This document shows positions 1 to 8,538 of a DNA stretch of 64,000 nucleotides, in pieces. Under the pieces are notes generated by a model, which worked only from the letters and a program-made list of their open reading frames with translations, did no database searches and was not told where the DNA came from. Numbering within the stretch: position 1 is the first letter of the stretch; every line of letters starts with the position of its first letter. This stretch comes from Shewanella piezotolerans WP3 (GTDB lineage Bacteria; Pseudomonadota; Gammaproteobacteria; Enterobacterales; Shewanellaceae). The translations under genes and the position numbers were made by a program. The stretch spans positions 4,524,501 through 4,588,500 of the forward strand of contig NC_011566.1 in assembly GCF_000014885.1 (NCBI RefSeq), written 5' to 3'.

Positions 1-2
1 AT

Positions 3-236
3 ATTCAGCCGAGTGAAGATGTGCGTCACTATAATAAATGGCTGGCCAACCGTAGAATAGAGCGTATTAGAACTTACCTCAATGAGTCTGAATATTCTGC
101 GCCAATCATCAGCAAAATTTTAACCGCGAGTACAGATACTGACCGCTCTGTTGCCATTCATTGGTGTGCCTCCCCAACAGAAAAGACTCAGTTGCGGGTT
201 GCAAGTATCAAAGCTCCCACAACCAGCAAGCAATAA
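3..236 (+). CDS. C-terminal end of a protein with an OmpA-like domain (5' partial)
   Basis: The reading frame is open from the window edge to TAA at 234-236, so this is the last 77 codons of a gene that begins outside the window. The stretch YNKWLANRRIERIRTYL resembles the OmpA-like peptidoglycan-binding signature, in which a YNxxLSxRRAxxVxxYL helix is followed by a short final strand. If so, the protein is probably an outer-membrane or periplasmic protein that holds on to the cell wall. Too little is visible to name it. The stop codon is immediately followed by mobile repeat copy A, and the TAA is repeated on the far side of that repeat, so the insertion left this stop codon in place. The OmpA-like assignment is an inference from one motif. 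Confidence 0.45.
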   Translation: MQPSEDVRHYNKWLANRRIERIRTYLNESEYSAPIISKILTASTDTDRSVAIHWCASPTEKTQLRVASIKAPTTSKQ

Positions 237-661
237 TACCAATTGCATTAAGTATTTGACCAGTTCAGAGCCCCTCAGCCTTTTCAATTCAAAGCGCATT
301 GGTAAAGAAATGGTTATTCCCTTTTAAGCCAATGCAAAGCAGAAGTGGAAAGACTGAGGGGCTCACGTAGTGCGGCTGAGGTTAAACAAATTGGCAAACG
401 CTGTATGCTTCGCTATGGGATTTGGATATACGATTAAATGGTCTATTTTGTTCCATACAAAATAAGACATTCCGGCCCTCCTTGGCGGTCAGATTTAGGA
501 GGTACGAGACCAAGGATGGTCGAAGGTAGAATAATGCAGGAGCAATTATCGAGAGCGAAGCAGGATGCCAGAGCCGAGAATAACTATTAGCTCAAATTCC
601 ACTACTTGCCTACAGCGTTTTGAATTCCCGCTGAATGGTCAAACTTTTAATGCAATTGGTA
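237..661 (-). repeat. Structured mobile repeat copy A (long form, 425 bp)
   Basis: The ends are TACCAATTGCATTAA and its exact reverse complement. TAA flanks both sides (234-236 and 662-664), which in the element's own orientation is a TTA target duplication as in copies B, C, D and E. It lies inverted relative to the other copies. It is a long form: the loop of the first internal hairpin carries a module of about 146 bp that is missing from copies C and D. No coding capacity is seen. Confidence 0.85.
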
Positions 662-664
662 TAA

Positions 665-1031
665 GTGTAGTTAACGCTTAAAAGTTAAAACTGCAATATA
701 TTATGTGGTAGCCTTTATATATAAAGCATACAGAGTTCCGCACTCTTCTACTGTCTGTTAACTCCTACAGCGAGTCGCTCTTCAGTATAAACCTACATGT
801 GAACTCGATTATCCATTGAAGATTCCTAATACATCGCCGCCTAAAATAATTGACTCACAATGTTGCTAAAAGTTTCAAATTATTATTAAAAACAAACTAC
901 TGTTCTCAAAAGTTATTTATTCGAGAATCCCCCCGCATATCCGACACATTTATTTACCAATTAAATATAGCTTTAGTAAAGTAGCTAATACCACAAGAAA
1001 GTCTTGCGCTATTAGCTAATTCGGAGCCCCT
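665..1031. other. Intergenic region without recognised gene
   Basis: This is AT-rich DNA between repeat copy A and the thioredoxin/DsbD-like gene. It presumably holds that gene's promoter. I see no convincing operator, RNA or small ORF. The ribosome binding site before the start at 1032 (GGAGCCCCT) is weak. Confidence 0.4.
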
Positions 1032-2447
1032 ATGGCGAAATATATATTACTCTTAGTTACCTTGCTATTTTCGAGCTTTTCACTCCCAAGCTTTGCAGCT
1101 TCTCCCGCAGAACCAGCGACGGTATGGCATTACACCAATGATGCAGGAGAGCTAAAAGTTAAGTTATATTTTTTCTGGTCACAAACCTGTCCTCACTGCA
1201 AAGAAGCGCACCCTTTTATCGATAGTTTGCCTGAACGTTACCCATGGATCGAAGTGGAAGATCATCTAATTTCAGATCCTGGCACCATGGATATTTGGCA
1301 AAGTATCGCCAAGCAAACAGGAACACAGGCCCGCTCCGTCCCCTTTTTTGCCAGCGGCGAAAAAGCGGTGGTCGGTTATAGCAGCCAAGCCGTTACCGGT
1401 GAGTTTCTATTAAGTCGATTAAAATCTTACTACGTATCCTTAGGTGGCAAACTTAAACCTGGAGATAACAGCGGCTATACAGCACCAATGGCCAGTGCTA
1501 GCGGCGCATTTTTTGAAACCTGTAGTGAAAGTGCCGATGAAGGAACCTGTGACTTAGGGCTGGAAACCACCAGCCCAATAACCACTTCCGATGTACAACC
1601 CGTTGAAATCCCATTAGTAGGGGTGGTTCACCCTGAGCAGATGTCACTGCCATTACTCACTGTGGTACTTGCGGGTGTAGATGCATTTAACCCTTGCGCC
1701 TTTTTTGTGTTGCTGTTTTTATTATCAATCATGGTTAATGCTAAGAGTCGCACGAGAATGCTGATTGTTGGCGGTATTTTTGTATTCTTCTCAGGATTTA
1801 TCTACTTCATCTTTATGAGCGCTTGGCTCAATATTTTCCAATTGCTTGGCGCGGGCAGCGACGGTGGTTTGATTATTCTCGGGGCCGGTATTCTTGCACT
1901 TATCGCGGGGGCGGTAAATATTAAGGACTACTTCTTTACCAAAGGTGAGGTCACCCTATCCATGTCTGCAGAGAATCGAACGGGACTCATCAAACGTATG
2001 GGGAAACTCACCAGTGCCAGTAGTATGACCGCTATGATAGCCGGAACTGTGGTGCTTTCGATTCTCGCCAATGCTTATGAGTTACTCTGCACGGCCGGCT
2101 TCCCAATGATCTATACCAGTGTGTTATCAATGCACGACCTTGAGGCTGCGGAGCGCTACATGTATCTGGTGTTCTATAACATCGTCTACGTGATCCCGTT
2201 AGCAATTATTGTTATCGCTTTCAGTATCTCTTTGGGCAAACGTAAGCTCACAGAGAAAGAGGGACAAACGCTTAAGTTAATGTCGGGCATTATGATGGTA
2301 GGTCTTGGCGGCATGCTAGCTATGGACCCAACTGCCTTGCAAAACGTAGTACTCGCTATTGGGCTTATTCTAAGCTCTATCGTCCTCACCTTTGTCATCA
2401 CTTTGACTCGAAAAATGGTTGAAAAAAGGAAGAAAAAGTTAGGCTAA
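1032..2447 (+). CDS. Thioredoxin-like / DsbD-type transmembrane thiol transporter fusion
   Basis: The 471-residue protein starts with a signal peptide (about 1-23). A thioredoxin-fold domain follows with CPHC at residues 53-56 and a cis-Pro-like SVPFF near 102-106. From about residue 205 it becomes a polytopic membrane domain with a cysteine in DAFNPCAFF (C222) and another in ELLCTAGFP (C353). Such a pair is typical of DsbD/CcdA-type carriers that pass electrons across the inner membrane. The order is the reverse of classical DsbD, whose CxxC thioredoxin domain is C-terminal. A further cysteine pair (C164, C173) lies in the linker. The inferred role is to move reducing equivalents to periplasmic thiols. 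It appears monocistronic. The substrate is unknown, and the exact family name is not certain. Confidence 0.75.
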   Translation: MAKYILLLVTLLFSSFSLPSFAASPAEPATVWHYTNDAGELKVKLYFFWSQTCPHCKEAHPFIDSLPERYPWIEVEDHLISDPGTMDIWQSIAKQTGTQARSVPFFASGEKAVVGYSSQAVTGEFLLSRLKSYYVSLGGKLKPGDNSGYTAPMASASGAFFETCSESADEGTCDLGLETTSPITTSDVQPVEIPLVGVVHPEQMSLPLLTVVLAGVDAFNPCAFFVLLFLLSIMVNAKSRTRMLIVGGIFVFFSGFIYFIFMSAWLNIFQLLGAGSDGGLIILGAGILALIAGAVNIKDYFFTKGEVTLSMSAENRTGLIKRMGKLTSASSMTAMIAGTVVLSILANAYELLCTAGFPMIYTSVLSMHDLEAAERYMYLVFYNIVYVIPLAIIVIAFSISLGKRKLTEKEGQTLKLMSGIMMVGLGGMLAMDPTALQNVVLAIGLILSSIVLTFVITLTRKMVEKRKKKLG

Positions 2448-2467
2448 TAACTCACTAAAGATGGTGA

Positions 2468-2507
2468 TACACACTGTAACAAGCACGTGCTTAAGTTGCA
2501 GTGTGTA
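2468..2507. terminator. Long hairpin after the thiol transporter gene
   Basis: TACACACTGTAAC pairs with GTTGCAGTGTGTA around an inner palindrome AAGCACGTGCTT, forming a near-perfect stem of about 18 bp just after the stop at 2447. No T-tract follows, so it could be a terminator, an mRNA-stabilising hairpin or an operator of the next small gene. Confidence 0.4.
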
Positions 2508-2547
2508 GCGCCGATAAAAGCTTGTCCCCCTTAACGATGAGTCCACT

Positions 2548-2745
2548 ATGGCTATTTCACTATCCACCCCAAATCTCGAACCTAATATGAGTCACGGCAG
2601 TGTCGGTTTGAAAGTCGCACAGATGTCTAAAGAGCAGCAGAAAATTGAGGGCGATATAGCACTTAAACTGATTGAATCCGCTTTGCCTGAAACCGCTCCA
2701 GCCCCTGTCGGCAATGCAGGACATATTATTAGCACTAAAGCATAG
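2548..2745 (+). CDS. Small cytoplasmic protein, possibly YjfB-like putative motility protein
   Basis: This 65-residue protein has no signal peptide or membrane segment. Its middle is helical (KVAQMSKEQQKIEGDIALKLIESAL), and it ends in a Pro/Gly-containing tail, VGNAGHIISTKA. A helical core followed by a GxxIxTxA-like end resembles the short YjfB-type putative motility proteins, whose function is unknown. The similarity is from memory and weak. The gene ends directly against the convergent diguanylate cyclase gene (the stop bases are adjacent). There is no obvious strong ribosome binding site. Confidence 0.5.
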   Translation: MAISLSTPNLEPNMSHGSVGLKVAQMSKEQQKIEGDIALKLIESALPETAPAPVGNAGHIISTKA

Positions 2746-3786
2746 TTAGCGACTGCGGCCTTCAAAGCAATAACTGTCTCTACCGGCTGATTTAGCTCGA
2801 TATAACATGCGATCAGCCGCTTTGATTAATTGGTCCCTACTCATTCCCGGCTCCCACTGAGCAATACCTTGTGACAGTGTCACTTGCGCTGAAACATCGG
2901 AACATGGATGCACAATCTGTGCTTCTTCAAGTAGGCTTTTAACCTTTTCCGCCACTCTAATCGCACCTTCTAGATTAGTATTTGGCAATGCTATAACAAA
3001 CTCTTCGCCGCCATATCGGGCCACCAGATCTCGTGGGCGATTCACCGCCGAACTAATGATCTCAGCAATTTTAATTAATTGTGCATCACCGGCTTGGTGG
3101 CCTAAAGTATCATTGAGACGCTTGAAGAAATCGATATCGAGCAGGATAATTGACAGCGCGTGATGATTACGCTCAGCGACCCGCACTTCTTGGCTCAATA
3201 TCTCGTCAAAATGGCGACGGTTACTAATATTAGTCAGTCCATCAATGAGTGCTAAACGTTTAAATTGCTTAACCAGTTTCTGCTTTTCAAAATCACGGAT
3301 CACAGCCTTAATAAACCAGCCGGAAATGATCTTTTGCCCAGAAATAATGATTGCCAATACACAGGCGAATTTGGTCAGTGGATATACTGGTGATTCGGGG
3401 TATTCATACAATCGATAAAAACAAGAGAACAATAGAAAGGGTAATATGCCCAGCAACATCACCTTTCGATTGGGAAACAGCGCAAACACGAATACCATTA
3501 CCAGAATATCCGCCAGAGACTCAATACCAGGTAGAGGCTCGCTTGATAATTGTATCAGCCCATAAAGCAGGTAACACCAAGTTAAAATGAGCAACATTAA
3601 AAATAGCTGGCTTTGCCTTGGAGTTACGCTATCAATATGCAAAAACTTGATGACAGCAAAAGCCGTGATAACTAACAGAGTCACTGGCGCTAATTCTGGA
3701 AAAATATCCTTGAGGTCATAGATATCATGTGAAAAATAATAGGTATTGAGTAGGACAACTAGCACCAAAAACAGCGTCATATACAT
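2746..3786 (-). CDS. Membrane-bound GGDEF diguanylate cyclase
   Basis: The 346-residue protein has an N-terminal membrane region of about five or six hydrophobic segments (1-160), a short linker helix, and a GGDEF domain (about 175-342). The active-site motif is GGEEF at 259-263. An inhibitory I-site RPRD (250-253) stands the usual five residues upstream, and the metal-binding DIDFFK is near 217. All key residues are present, so it should make cyclic di-GMP from two GTP and be open to product inhibition. The membrane part presumably senses an unknown signal and carries no recognisable named sensor domain. It is convergent with the small gene ending at 2745. Confidence 0.88.
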   Translation of the reverse strand: MYMTLFLVLVVLLNTYYFSHDIYDLKDIFPELAPVTLLVITAFAVIKFLHIDSVTPRQSQLFLMLLILTWCYLLYGLIQLSSEPLPGIESLADILVMVFVFALFPNRKVMLLGILPFLLFSCFYRLYEYPESPVYPLTKFACVLAIIISGQKIISGWFIKAVIRDFEKQKLVKQFKRLALIDGLTNISNRRHFDEILSQEVRVAERNHHALSIILLDIDFFKRLNDTLGHQAGDAQLIKIAEIISSAVNRPRDLVARYGGEEFVIALPNTNLEGAIRVAEKVKSLLEEAQIVHPCSDVSAQVTLSQGIAQWEPGMSRDQLIKAADRMLYRAKSAGRDSYCFEGRSR

Positions 3787-3918
3787 CGCCCAAAAAATCC
3801 CTCGCTGGAGAATTTTTTGAGTTTCAATTTTGAGTTGATGTTTATATTGCTTGCTGTTCAGACTAACGCCCTAGTATTGATAACGATTTCACTCCTTCAA
3901 TGTTAGTTGAGTTTTCTA

Positions 3919-3943
3919 ATAAAAAAAGCCAGTAAACACTGGC
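3919..3943 (-). terminator. Rho-independent terminator of ahpF
   Basis: On the minus strand AGCCAGTGTTTACTGGCT is followed by a run of seven T. It lies about 40 bases after the ahpF stop codon. Confidence 0.85.
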
Positions 3944-3983
3944 TCTTATGATACGAATCAAACTAACACACGAATGATAAGCT

Positions 3984-5546
3984 TTATGCTGTGACCGCTT
4001 CATCAACACTATGGCGGATCAAATAGTCAAACGCCCCCAGTGAAGCGGTAGCGCCGCTGCCCATAGCGATAATAATTTGCTTATAGGCGGAGTTGGTCAC
4101 ATCACCTGCGGCAAATACGCCTGGCAGTGATGTTTCACCTTTAGCATCGACAATGATCTCGCCTCTAGCCGTCATATCAATTGTCTCTTGCAACCATTCA
4201 GAGTTCGGCACCAAACCTATCTGTACGAAAATACCCGCCAGTTCAACGTGGTGTGACTCGCCTGTCGCTCTATTAGTGTAATTCAGCCCGTTAACTCGTT
4301 TGCCGTCACCGGTCACTTCAGTGGTCATCGCCTGAGTAATGATTTCAATGTTACCCATTGATCTGGCTTTGCGCTGCAGAACGTCATCTGCTCTTAGTGT
4401 GCTATCAAACTCAAGAACAGTAACGTGCTCTACAATATTGGCCAGATCAATGGCAGCTTCAATACCCGAGTTGCCGCCACCAATCACGGCCACACGCTTG
4501 CCCTTAAACAATGGGCCATCACAATGTGGGCAATAAGCAACACCACTACCGCGGTACTCTTGCTCACCCGGTACGTTCATTTCGCGCCAGCGAGCACCAG
4601 TGGCTAGCAATATGGTTTTACTGCGCAGCACTGCGCCGCTTTCGAGCGTGAGTTCAAACAGTTCACCTGACTTTAAGCTCAAGGCGCGCTGACTATCCAT
4701 AATATCAACATCATATTCATGCACGTGTGCTTCAAGATTGGCCACCAGCTTTGGTCCTTCTGTGGCTTTAACTGAGATAAAGTTCTCAATACCTACCGTT
4801 TCAGCCACTTGGCCACCAAATTTGTCGGCAACAATGCCGGTTCGTAAACCTTTGCGTGCAGCATAAATCGCTGCAGATGCGCCTGCTGGGCCACCACCTA
4901 CGACTAACACTTCAAACGGTTCTTTCTCATTGAGCTGCTCGGCTTTTCTGCCTGCAGCATTCACATCGAGTTTGTTAAGGATCTCTACAGTGCTAATCGC
5001 CCCCATGGAGAACTGCTCGCCGTTAAGAAATACCGCAGGAACCGCCATCACGTTGCGTTCGTTAACTTCATCTTGGAACAGAGAACCATCAATCATCACG
5101 TTGGTGATATTAGGGTTAATTGCCGCCATCATATTCAGCGCTTGCACAACCTCGGGGCAGGTTTGACAGCTAAGTGATACATACGTCTCAAACTGGTACT
5201 CACCGGGAAGATCGCGGATCTGTGCAATCACATCAGCATCAAGCTTGATTGGGTGTCCTCCGCTGTGCAGTAAAGCCAATACCAAGGAGGTAAATTCATG
5301 CCCCATTGGCAAACCTGCAAAGGTAATTTGACTAGCAAGCTGCGGGTTAATCACCGCCATTGACGGTGTGCGTTTACCGACTTTTTCTGTGACAGAAATA
5401 AATGACGATAAGCTATCGATATCGCTGGCAAGTGATTTAAGCTCTTGGGCTTTTTTACTGTCATCGGCAGATACAACAAGCTCAACTGGGTGTTTGAGGT
5501 TCTGCAGGTAAGTATTCAGTTGATTTTTTACGTTTGCATCTAACAT
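3984..5546 (-). CDS. ahpF: Alkyl hydroperoxide reductase subunit F
   Basis: This 520-residue flavoprotein has the normal AhpF length and layout. The N-terminal tandem thioredoxin-like region carries SCQTC (C127, C130). The FAD-binding motif is VVGGGPAGASAA (from about 215), and the thioredoxin-reductase-like disulfide CPHC is at 339-342, followed by an NAD(P)H-binding GGGNSG segment. It passes electrons from NADH through FAD and two disulfides to AhpC, which reduces peroxides in the cytoplasm. It lies 262 bases downstream of ahpC on the same strand. That unusually wide gap contains two hairpins, so expression may drop between the two genes. Confidence 0.96.
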   Translation of the reverse strand: MLDANVKNQLNTYLQNLKHPVELVVSADDSKKAQELKSLASDIDSLSSFISVTEKVGKRTPSMAVINPQLASQITFAGLPMGHEFTSLVLALLHSGGHPIKLDADVIAQIRDLPGEYQFETYVSLSCQTCPEVVQALNMMAAINPNITNVMIDGSLFQDEVNERNVMAVPAVFLNGEQFSMGAISTVEILNKLDVNAAGRKAEQLNEKEPFEVLVVGGGPAGASAAIYAARKGLRTGIVADKFGGQVAETVGIENFISVKATEGPKLVANLEAHVHEYDVDIMDSQRALSLKSGELFELTLESGAVLRSKTILLATGARWREMNVPGEQEYRGSGVAYCPHCDGPLFKGKRVAVIGGGNSGIEAAIDLANIVEHVTVLEFDSTLRADDVLQRKARSMGNIEIITQAMTTEVTGDGKRVNGLNYTNRATGESHHVELAGIFVQIGLVPNSEWLQETIDMTARGEIIVDAKGETSLPGVFAAGDVTNSAYKQIIIAMGSGATASLGAFDYLIRHSVDEAVTA

Positions 5547-5734
5547 GATGACTCCTAATAAGGTAAAGCAAAGCTGTTTAGTTCGACTTACAGACAGCCG
5601 TGGTCGTAAGCCTGCGCTTAAGTCTTAGAAATAAAATAAAAATGAATCGAAAATAAAAAGGTGCAGCGACTAACGGTTAGTAGGGGGGGGTCAGCTTAGA
5701 CTGCAGGGGCGCTAAGCTGAACAATGGAGATGTA

Positions 5735-5787
5735 ACTCGATGATGAATATCGAGTGTGATAACAAGAGATGGGGCTTGTTAGCACAC
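5735..5787 (-). promoter_or_regulatory. Two hairpins between ahpC and ahpF
   Basis: ACTCGAT...ATCGAGT (5736-5756) and GTGTGATAACAAG...CTTGTTAGCACAC (5754-5787) lie just after the ahpC stop. They lack a strong T-tract. They probably act as a partial terminator or an mRNA-end stabiliser giving more ahpC than ahpF message. A run of eight G lies about 60 bases further downstream. Confidence 0.4.
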
Positions 5788-5808
5788 TATCATCCATTTG
5801 CTCTTGAG

Positions 5809-6378
5809 TTAGATCTTACCCACTAGGTCAATTGATGGAGCAAGTGTTGCTTCACCTGGCTGCCATGCAGCAGGACATACTTCACCGTCGTGAGTCGCTA
5901 CATATTGAGCCGCTTGAATTTTACGAACAAGTTCAGATGCGCTACGACCAATACCTAGGTCATGTACTTCAGCAACTTTGATTTCACCTTCTGGGTTGAT
6001 AACGAAAGTGCCGCGAAGCGCTAAGCCATCTTCTTCAATCATCACGCCAAAGTTACGAGTGATTGCGCCAGTTGGGTCACCAATCATTGGGTACTGGATT
6101 TTGTTGATGGTATCAGAGCTTGCATGCCATGCTTTGTGAGTAAAGTGAGTGTCAGTAGATACTGAGTAAACTTCAACGCCCATAGATTGTAGCTTCTCGT
6201 AATGATCAGCCATGTCACCTAGCTCTGTTGGACAAACAAACGTGAAATCCGCTGGGTAGAAGAAAACAACTGACCACTTACCAAGTAGGTCTTGCTCTGT
6301 TACTGGGTGGAAATCACCGTTATGAAAAGCGGTTGCAGAGAAAGGCTTGATAGTCGAGTTGATGATTGATTGATGCAT
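5809..6378 (-). CDS. ahpC: Alkyl hydroperoxide reductase subunit C (2-Cys peroxiredoxin)
   Basis: The 189 residues match the AhpC family closely. The peroxidatic cysteine C49 sits in FYPADFTFVCPTE, and the resolving cysteine C168 in GEVCPAAW. It reduces hydrogen peroxide and organic hydroperoxides in the cytoplasm and is re-reduced by AhpF, encoded downstream. The start is supported by the purine-rich GGAGCTTAAC before the ATG. The upstream region carries inverted repeats that could be regulator sites. Peroxide control through OxyR would be expected from the family, but no clean OxyR site was found. Confidence 0.97.
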   Translation of the reverse strand: MHQSIINSTIKPFSATAFHNGDFHPVTEQDLLGKWSVVFFYPADFTFVCPTELGDMADHYEKLQSMGVEVYSVSTDTHFTHKAWHASSDTINKIQYPMIGDPTGAITRNFGVMIEEDGLALRGTFVINPEGEIKVAEVHDLGIGRSASELVRKIQAAQYVATHDGEVCPAAWQPGEATLAPSIDLVGKI

Positions 6379-6832
6379 GTTAAGCTCCGTTTTAAATATT
6401 CAAAAATTAAAAAATAAGATGATGAGTCTTTATAATTCAACAAACTAGGGTGAGTGATGATGAGTCTCTTAAGCCAGTTCGTTTCCGATGTGAGAATAAT
6501 AGAGCAGTACAAAAAAATAAGATAACGGACAAAATCTATTATCTTAATCTGTTTTTCCGAATGGAGAGTGAAATGAACGCGATGCGATTAACTGAGCGTT
6601 AATCTGCGGCCACCAAAACAGTGAGTAGTAAGTAGCAGAGATACTATAGCAATGAACAACGTTCGCTCACTTGCACCGCAATGTTGAAAACCTGGATTGT
6701 TTAGATAATTAGCGCCAAGCTATATTAAGTCTGCGGCACACCCGTAATGAGTACTATGTTTTGCCCGCTCAATCATTGTTTGATTAAATGCGCTGGCGTA
6801 CTCAATTACCAAAAGTACTAGTTCAGCGTGAT
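6379..6832. other. ahpC upstream region, no gene
   Basis: This stretch holds the ahpC promoter. A 12-mer, GATGATGAGTCT, is repeated at 6418 and 6456. AAGATAA...TTATCTT (6519-6545) is an inverted repeat with 7-base arms, and GATTAAC...GTTAATC (6586-6604) is another. Nothing coding is recognised. Confidence 0.45.
6519..6545 (-). promoter_or_regulatory. Inverted repeat, candidate operator of ahpC
   Basis: AAGATAA and TTATCTT are separated by 13 bases, about 140 bases before the ahpC start. Placement suits a promoter-proximal regulator site, but the match to the OxyR consensus is poor. Confidence 0.25.
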
Positions 6833-7472
6833 TTATACAGGAACTACTGGACGCACTGGCGCAACAGAGCTGGCGACATTAATAAAGTAGACTGAACCAC
6901 TTGTATACTCACTATTATACCAATTGCATTAAAAGTTTGACCATGCAGCGGGAATTCAAAACGCTGTAGGCAAGTAGTGGAATTTGAGCTACTAGTTATT
7001 CTCGGCTCTGGCATCCTGCTTCGCTCTCGATAATTGCTCCTGCATTATTCTACCTTCGACCATCCTTGGCCTCGTACCTCCTAAATCTGACCGCCAAGGA
7101 GGGCCGGAATGTCTTATTTTGTATGGAACAAAATAGACTATTTAGTCGTATATCCAAATCCCATAGCGAAGCATACAGCGTTTGCCAATTTGTTTAACCT
7201 CAGCCGCACTACGTGAGCCCCTCCGCCTTTCCACTTCTGCTTTGCATTGACTTAAATGGGAATAACCATTTCTTTACCGATGCGCTTTAAATTGAAAAGA
7301 CTGAGGGCTCTGAACTGGCCAAATACTTAATGCAATTGGTATTAGCATCACGAATGGCATTTTCAATGCGGTAATTATCACCAACCTGTTCAAATAAACA
7401 ATCATCAGCATTAGTAATAGTTGAAAATAGAAAGGTTAATATTAGCAATACCCTCACCGCTATCTTTCTCAT
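6833..7472 (-). pseudogene. Small secreted-protein gene interrupted by repeat copy B
   Basis: A frame begins at ATG 7472 with a clear signal peptide (MRKIAVRVLLILTFLF...TNA) followed by DDCLFEQVGDNYRIENAIRDA. It then runs straight into the terminal repeat of copy B, which adds a nonsense tail ending at 7287. Removing the 424-bp element and one TTA joins the frame exactly to an open stretch on the far side (NSEYTSGSVYFIN...), which ends at TAA 6833-6835. The restored protein would have about 70 residues. The ATG lies just beyond the end of the upstream methyltransferase-like gene, suggesting a small operon. No family is recognised. The open frame after the joint is only about 26 codons, so the reconstruction is plausible rather than proven. 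Confidence 0.6.
6918..7341 (+). repeat. Structured mobile repeat copy B (long form, 424 bp)
   Basis: It has TACCAATTGCATTAA at the left end and its exact complement at the right, with TTA flanking both sides (6915-6917, 7342-7344). It nearly matches copy A in inverted orientation, including the extra module of about 146 bp in the first hairpin loop. It disrupts the small secreted-protein gene. Confidence 0.9.
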
Positions 7473-7488
7473 GGTTAAAAGACCAGCA

Positions 7489-8232
7489 TCACTCCCAAAT
7501 ATCAAAGCGATTTAGCGATCGGCCCAACTGAAAATCGAGCTTCTGCGACAGCGCTTGCGCTTGCTGCTTTAATCCGTTGGCACTGATCTCTCGTTTTGCC
7601 TTGCCAGCAATTACCACCCAGTTTGCGCTACCGGTTAAACAGGCTCTAACTTCAACAAAATGCAGCTCAAGGTAGGCTAATAGTTCTCGGTTCTTGCTGT
7701 GTTCTTTCCAGCAATTCAACACCAAATAACCATCTGCTTTTATTAGCGCTGCACATTGAGCGATAAATGCTTCTGATACCTGCGCCGCATCAACGCCTTC
7801 GGCGCTGTAGATATCGGTAAAAACAATATCAACGCGTTTATGATCGCCTGCCGCTAGAAACTGAGTCGCATCTTGGTTAACCAGCTTAAGTTTCTTGCTA
7901 AGGGGTAACTGAAAATAGCGTTTGGCAATTTCAATCACATCAGCTCTAAGCTCGACGGCGGTCAACTTAATGCCAGCATCGAAATGACGCAGAGCATGGA
8001 TAAGTCCGCCTCCACCTAACCCCAGTACAATCGCGCTTTTAGGTTGGCTATAGAGTAGTACCAATAACATCGCTTGCACATAAGTGTGCTGCGGAATATG
8101 CGGCGCTGCTTTGAGCAATTTACTTTGTTCATCATGTTCAGCAAAGGCTAAAATTCTGCTCTCTTTATCGTCTAGAACAATAAGAGGGCCATATTCATCT
8201 TCGGTTTGATGCAATACTTGGTAATCAGACAT
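7489..8232 (-). CDS. Spermidine synthase-like SAM-dependent methyltransferase
   Basis: The start is placed at ATG 8232 (MSDYQVLHQ) because GGAGAG precedes it; the frame is also open further upstream to 8280. The resulting protein has about 247 residues. It has a Rossmann fold with a glycine-rich motif I (AIVLGLGGGGLIHALR), an acidic residue ending the second strand (LTAVELRADVI), and VDIVFTDIYSAEG near the position used by spermidine synthases for catalysis. Such stand-alone polyamine-synthase-like proteins are common in gammaproteobacteria and often have no proven substrate. No decarboxylase gene is nearby, so a role in polyamine synthesis is not supported. Confidence 0.75.
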   Translation of the reverse strand: MSDYQVLHQTEDEYGPLIVLDDKESRILAFAEHDEQSKLLKAAPHIPQHTYVQAMLLVLLYSQPKSAIVLGLGGGGLIHALRHFDAGIKLTAVELRADVIEIAKRYFQLPLSKKLKLVNQDATQFLAAGDHKRVDIVFTDIYSAEGVDAAQVSEAFIAQCAALIKADGYLVLNCWKEHSKNRELLAYLELHFVEVRACLTGSANWVVIAGKAKREISANGLKQQAQALSQKLDFQLGRSLNRFDIWE

Positions 8233-8538
8233 GGGCTCTCCAGTAATCGGAGCGCTATTATGCGTTAAATTAAAGCACAATTGAACGCTTTGTAACTTGT
8301 CTCAGTTTGACGCTGAGCAGCACTCGCTTTTTGTACTCCTGCGCAACAGACTGCTTACCAACAACGCCAATCCCCACCAACAGAGATACAACTAGACGCA
8401 CTCACCTACAAAGCCCACAAGACAACAACTTACTCAGCAAAATAACAACATAAAAATGAGCACACGATCGCAATTTAATTTGTACTAATACATACAATCA
8501 GCCCCCTGCTAACTGAGTTGAATAATTAAAATCTAACT

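Noticed and set aside
6519..6545. Confident OxyR site upstream of ahpC
   Set aside because: The inverted repeat does not match the ATAG-type four-part OxyR pattern well enough; kept only as a candidate operator.
7287..7505. Intact 72-codon secreted protein
   Set aside because: Its 3' third is encoded by the terminal repeat of copy B; the real gene continues beyond the insertion.
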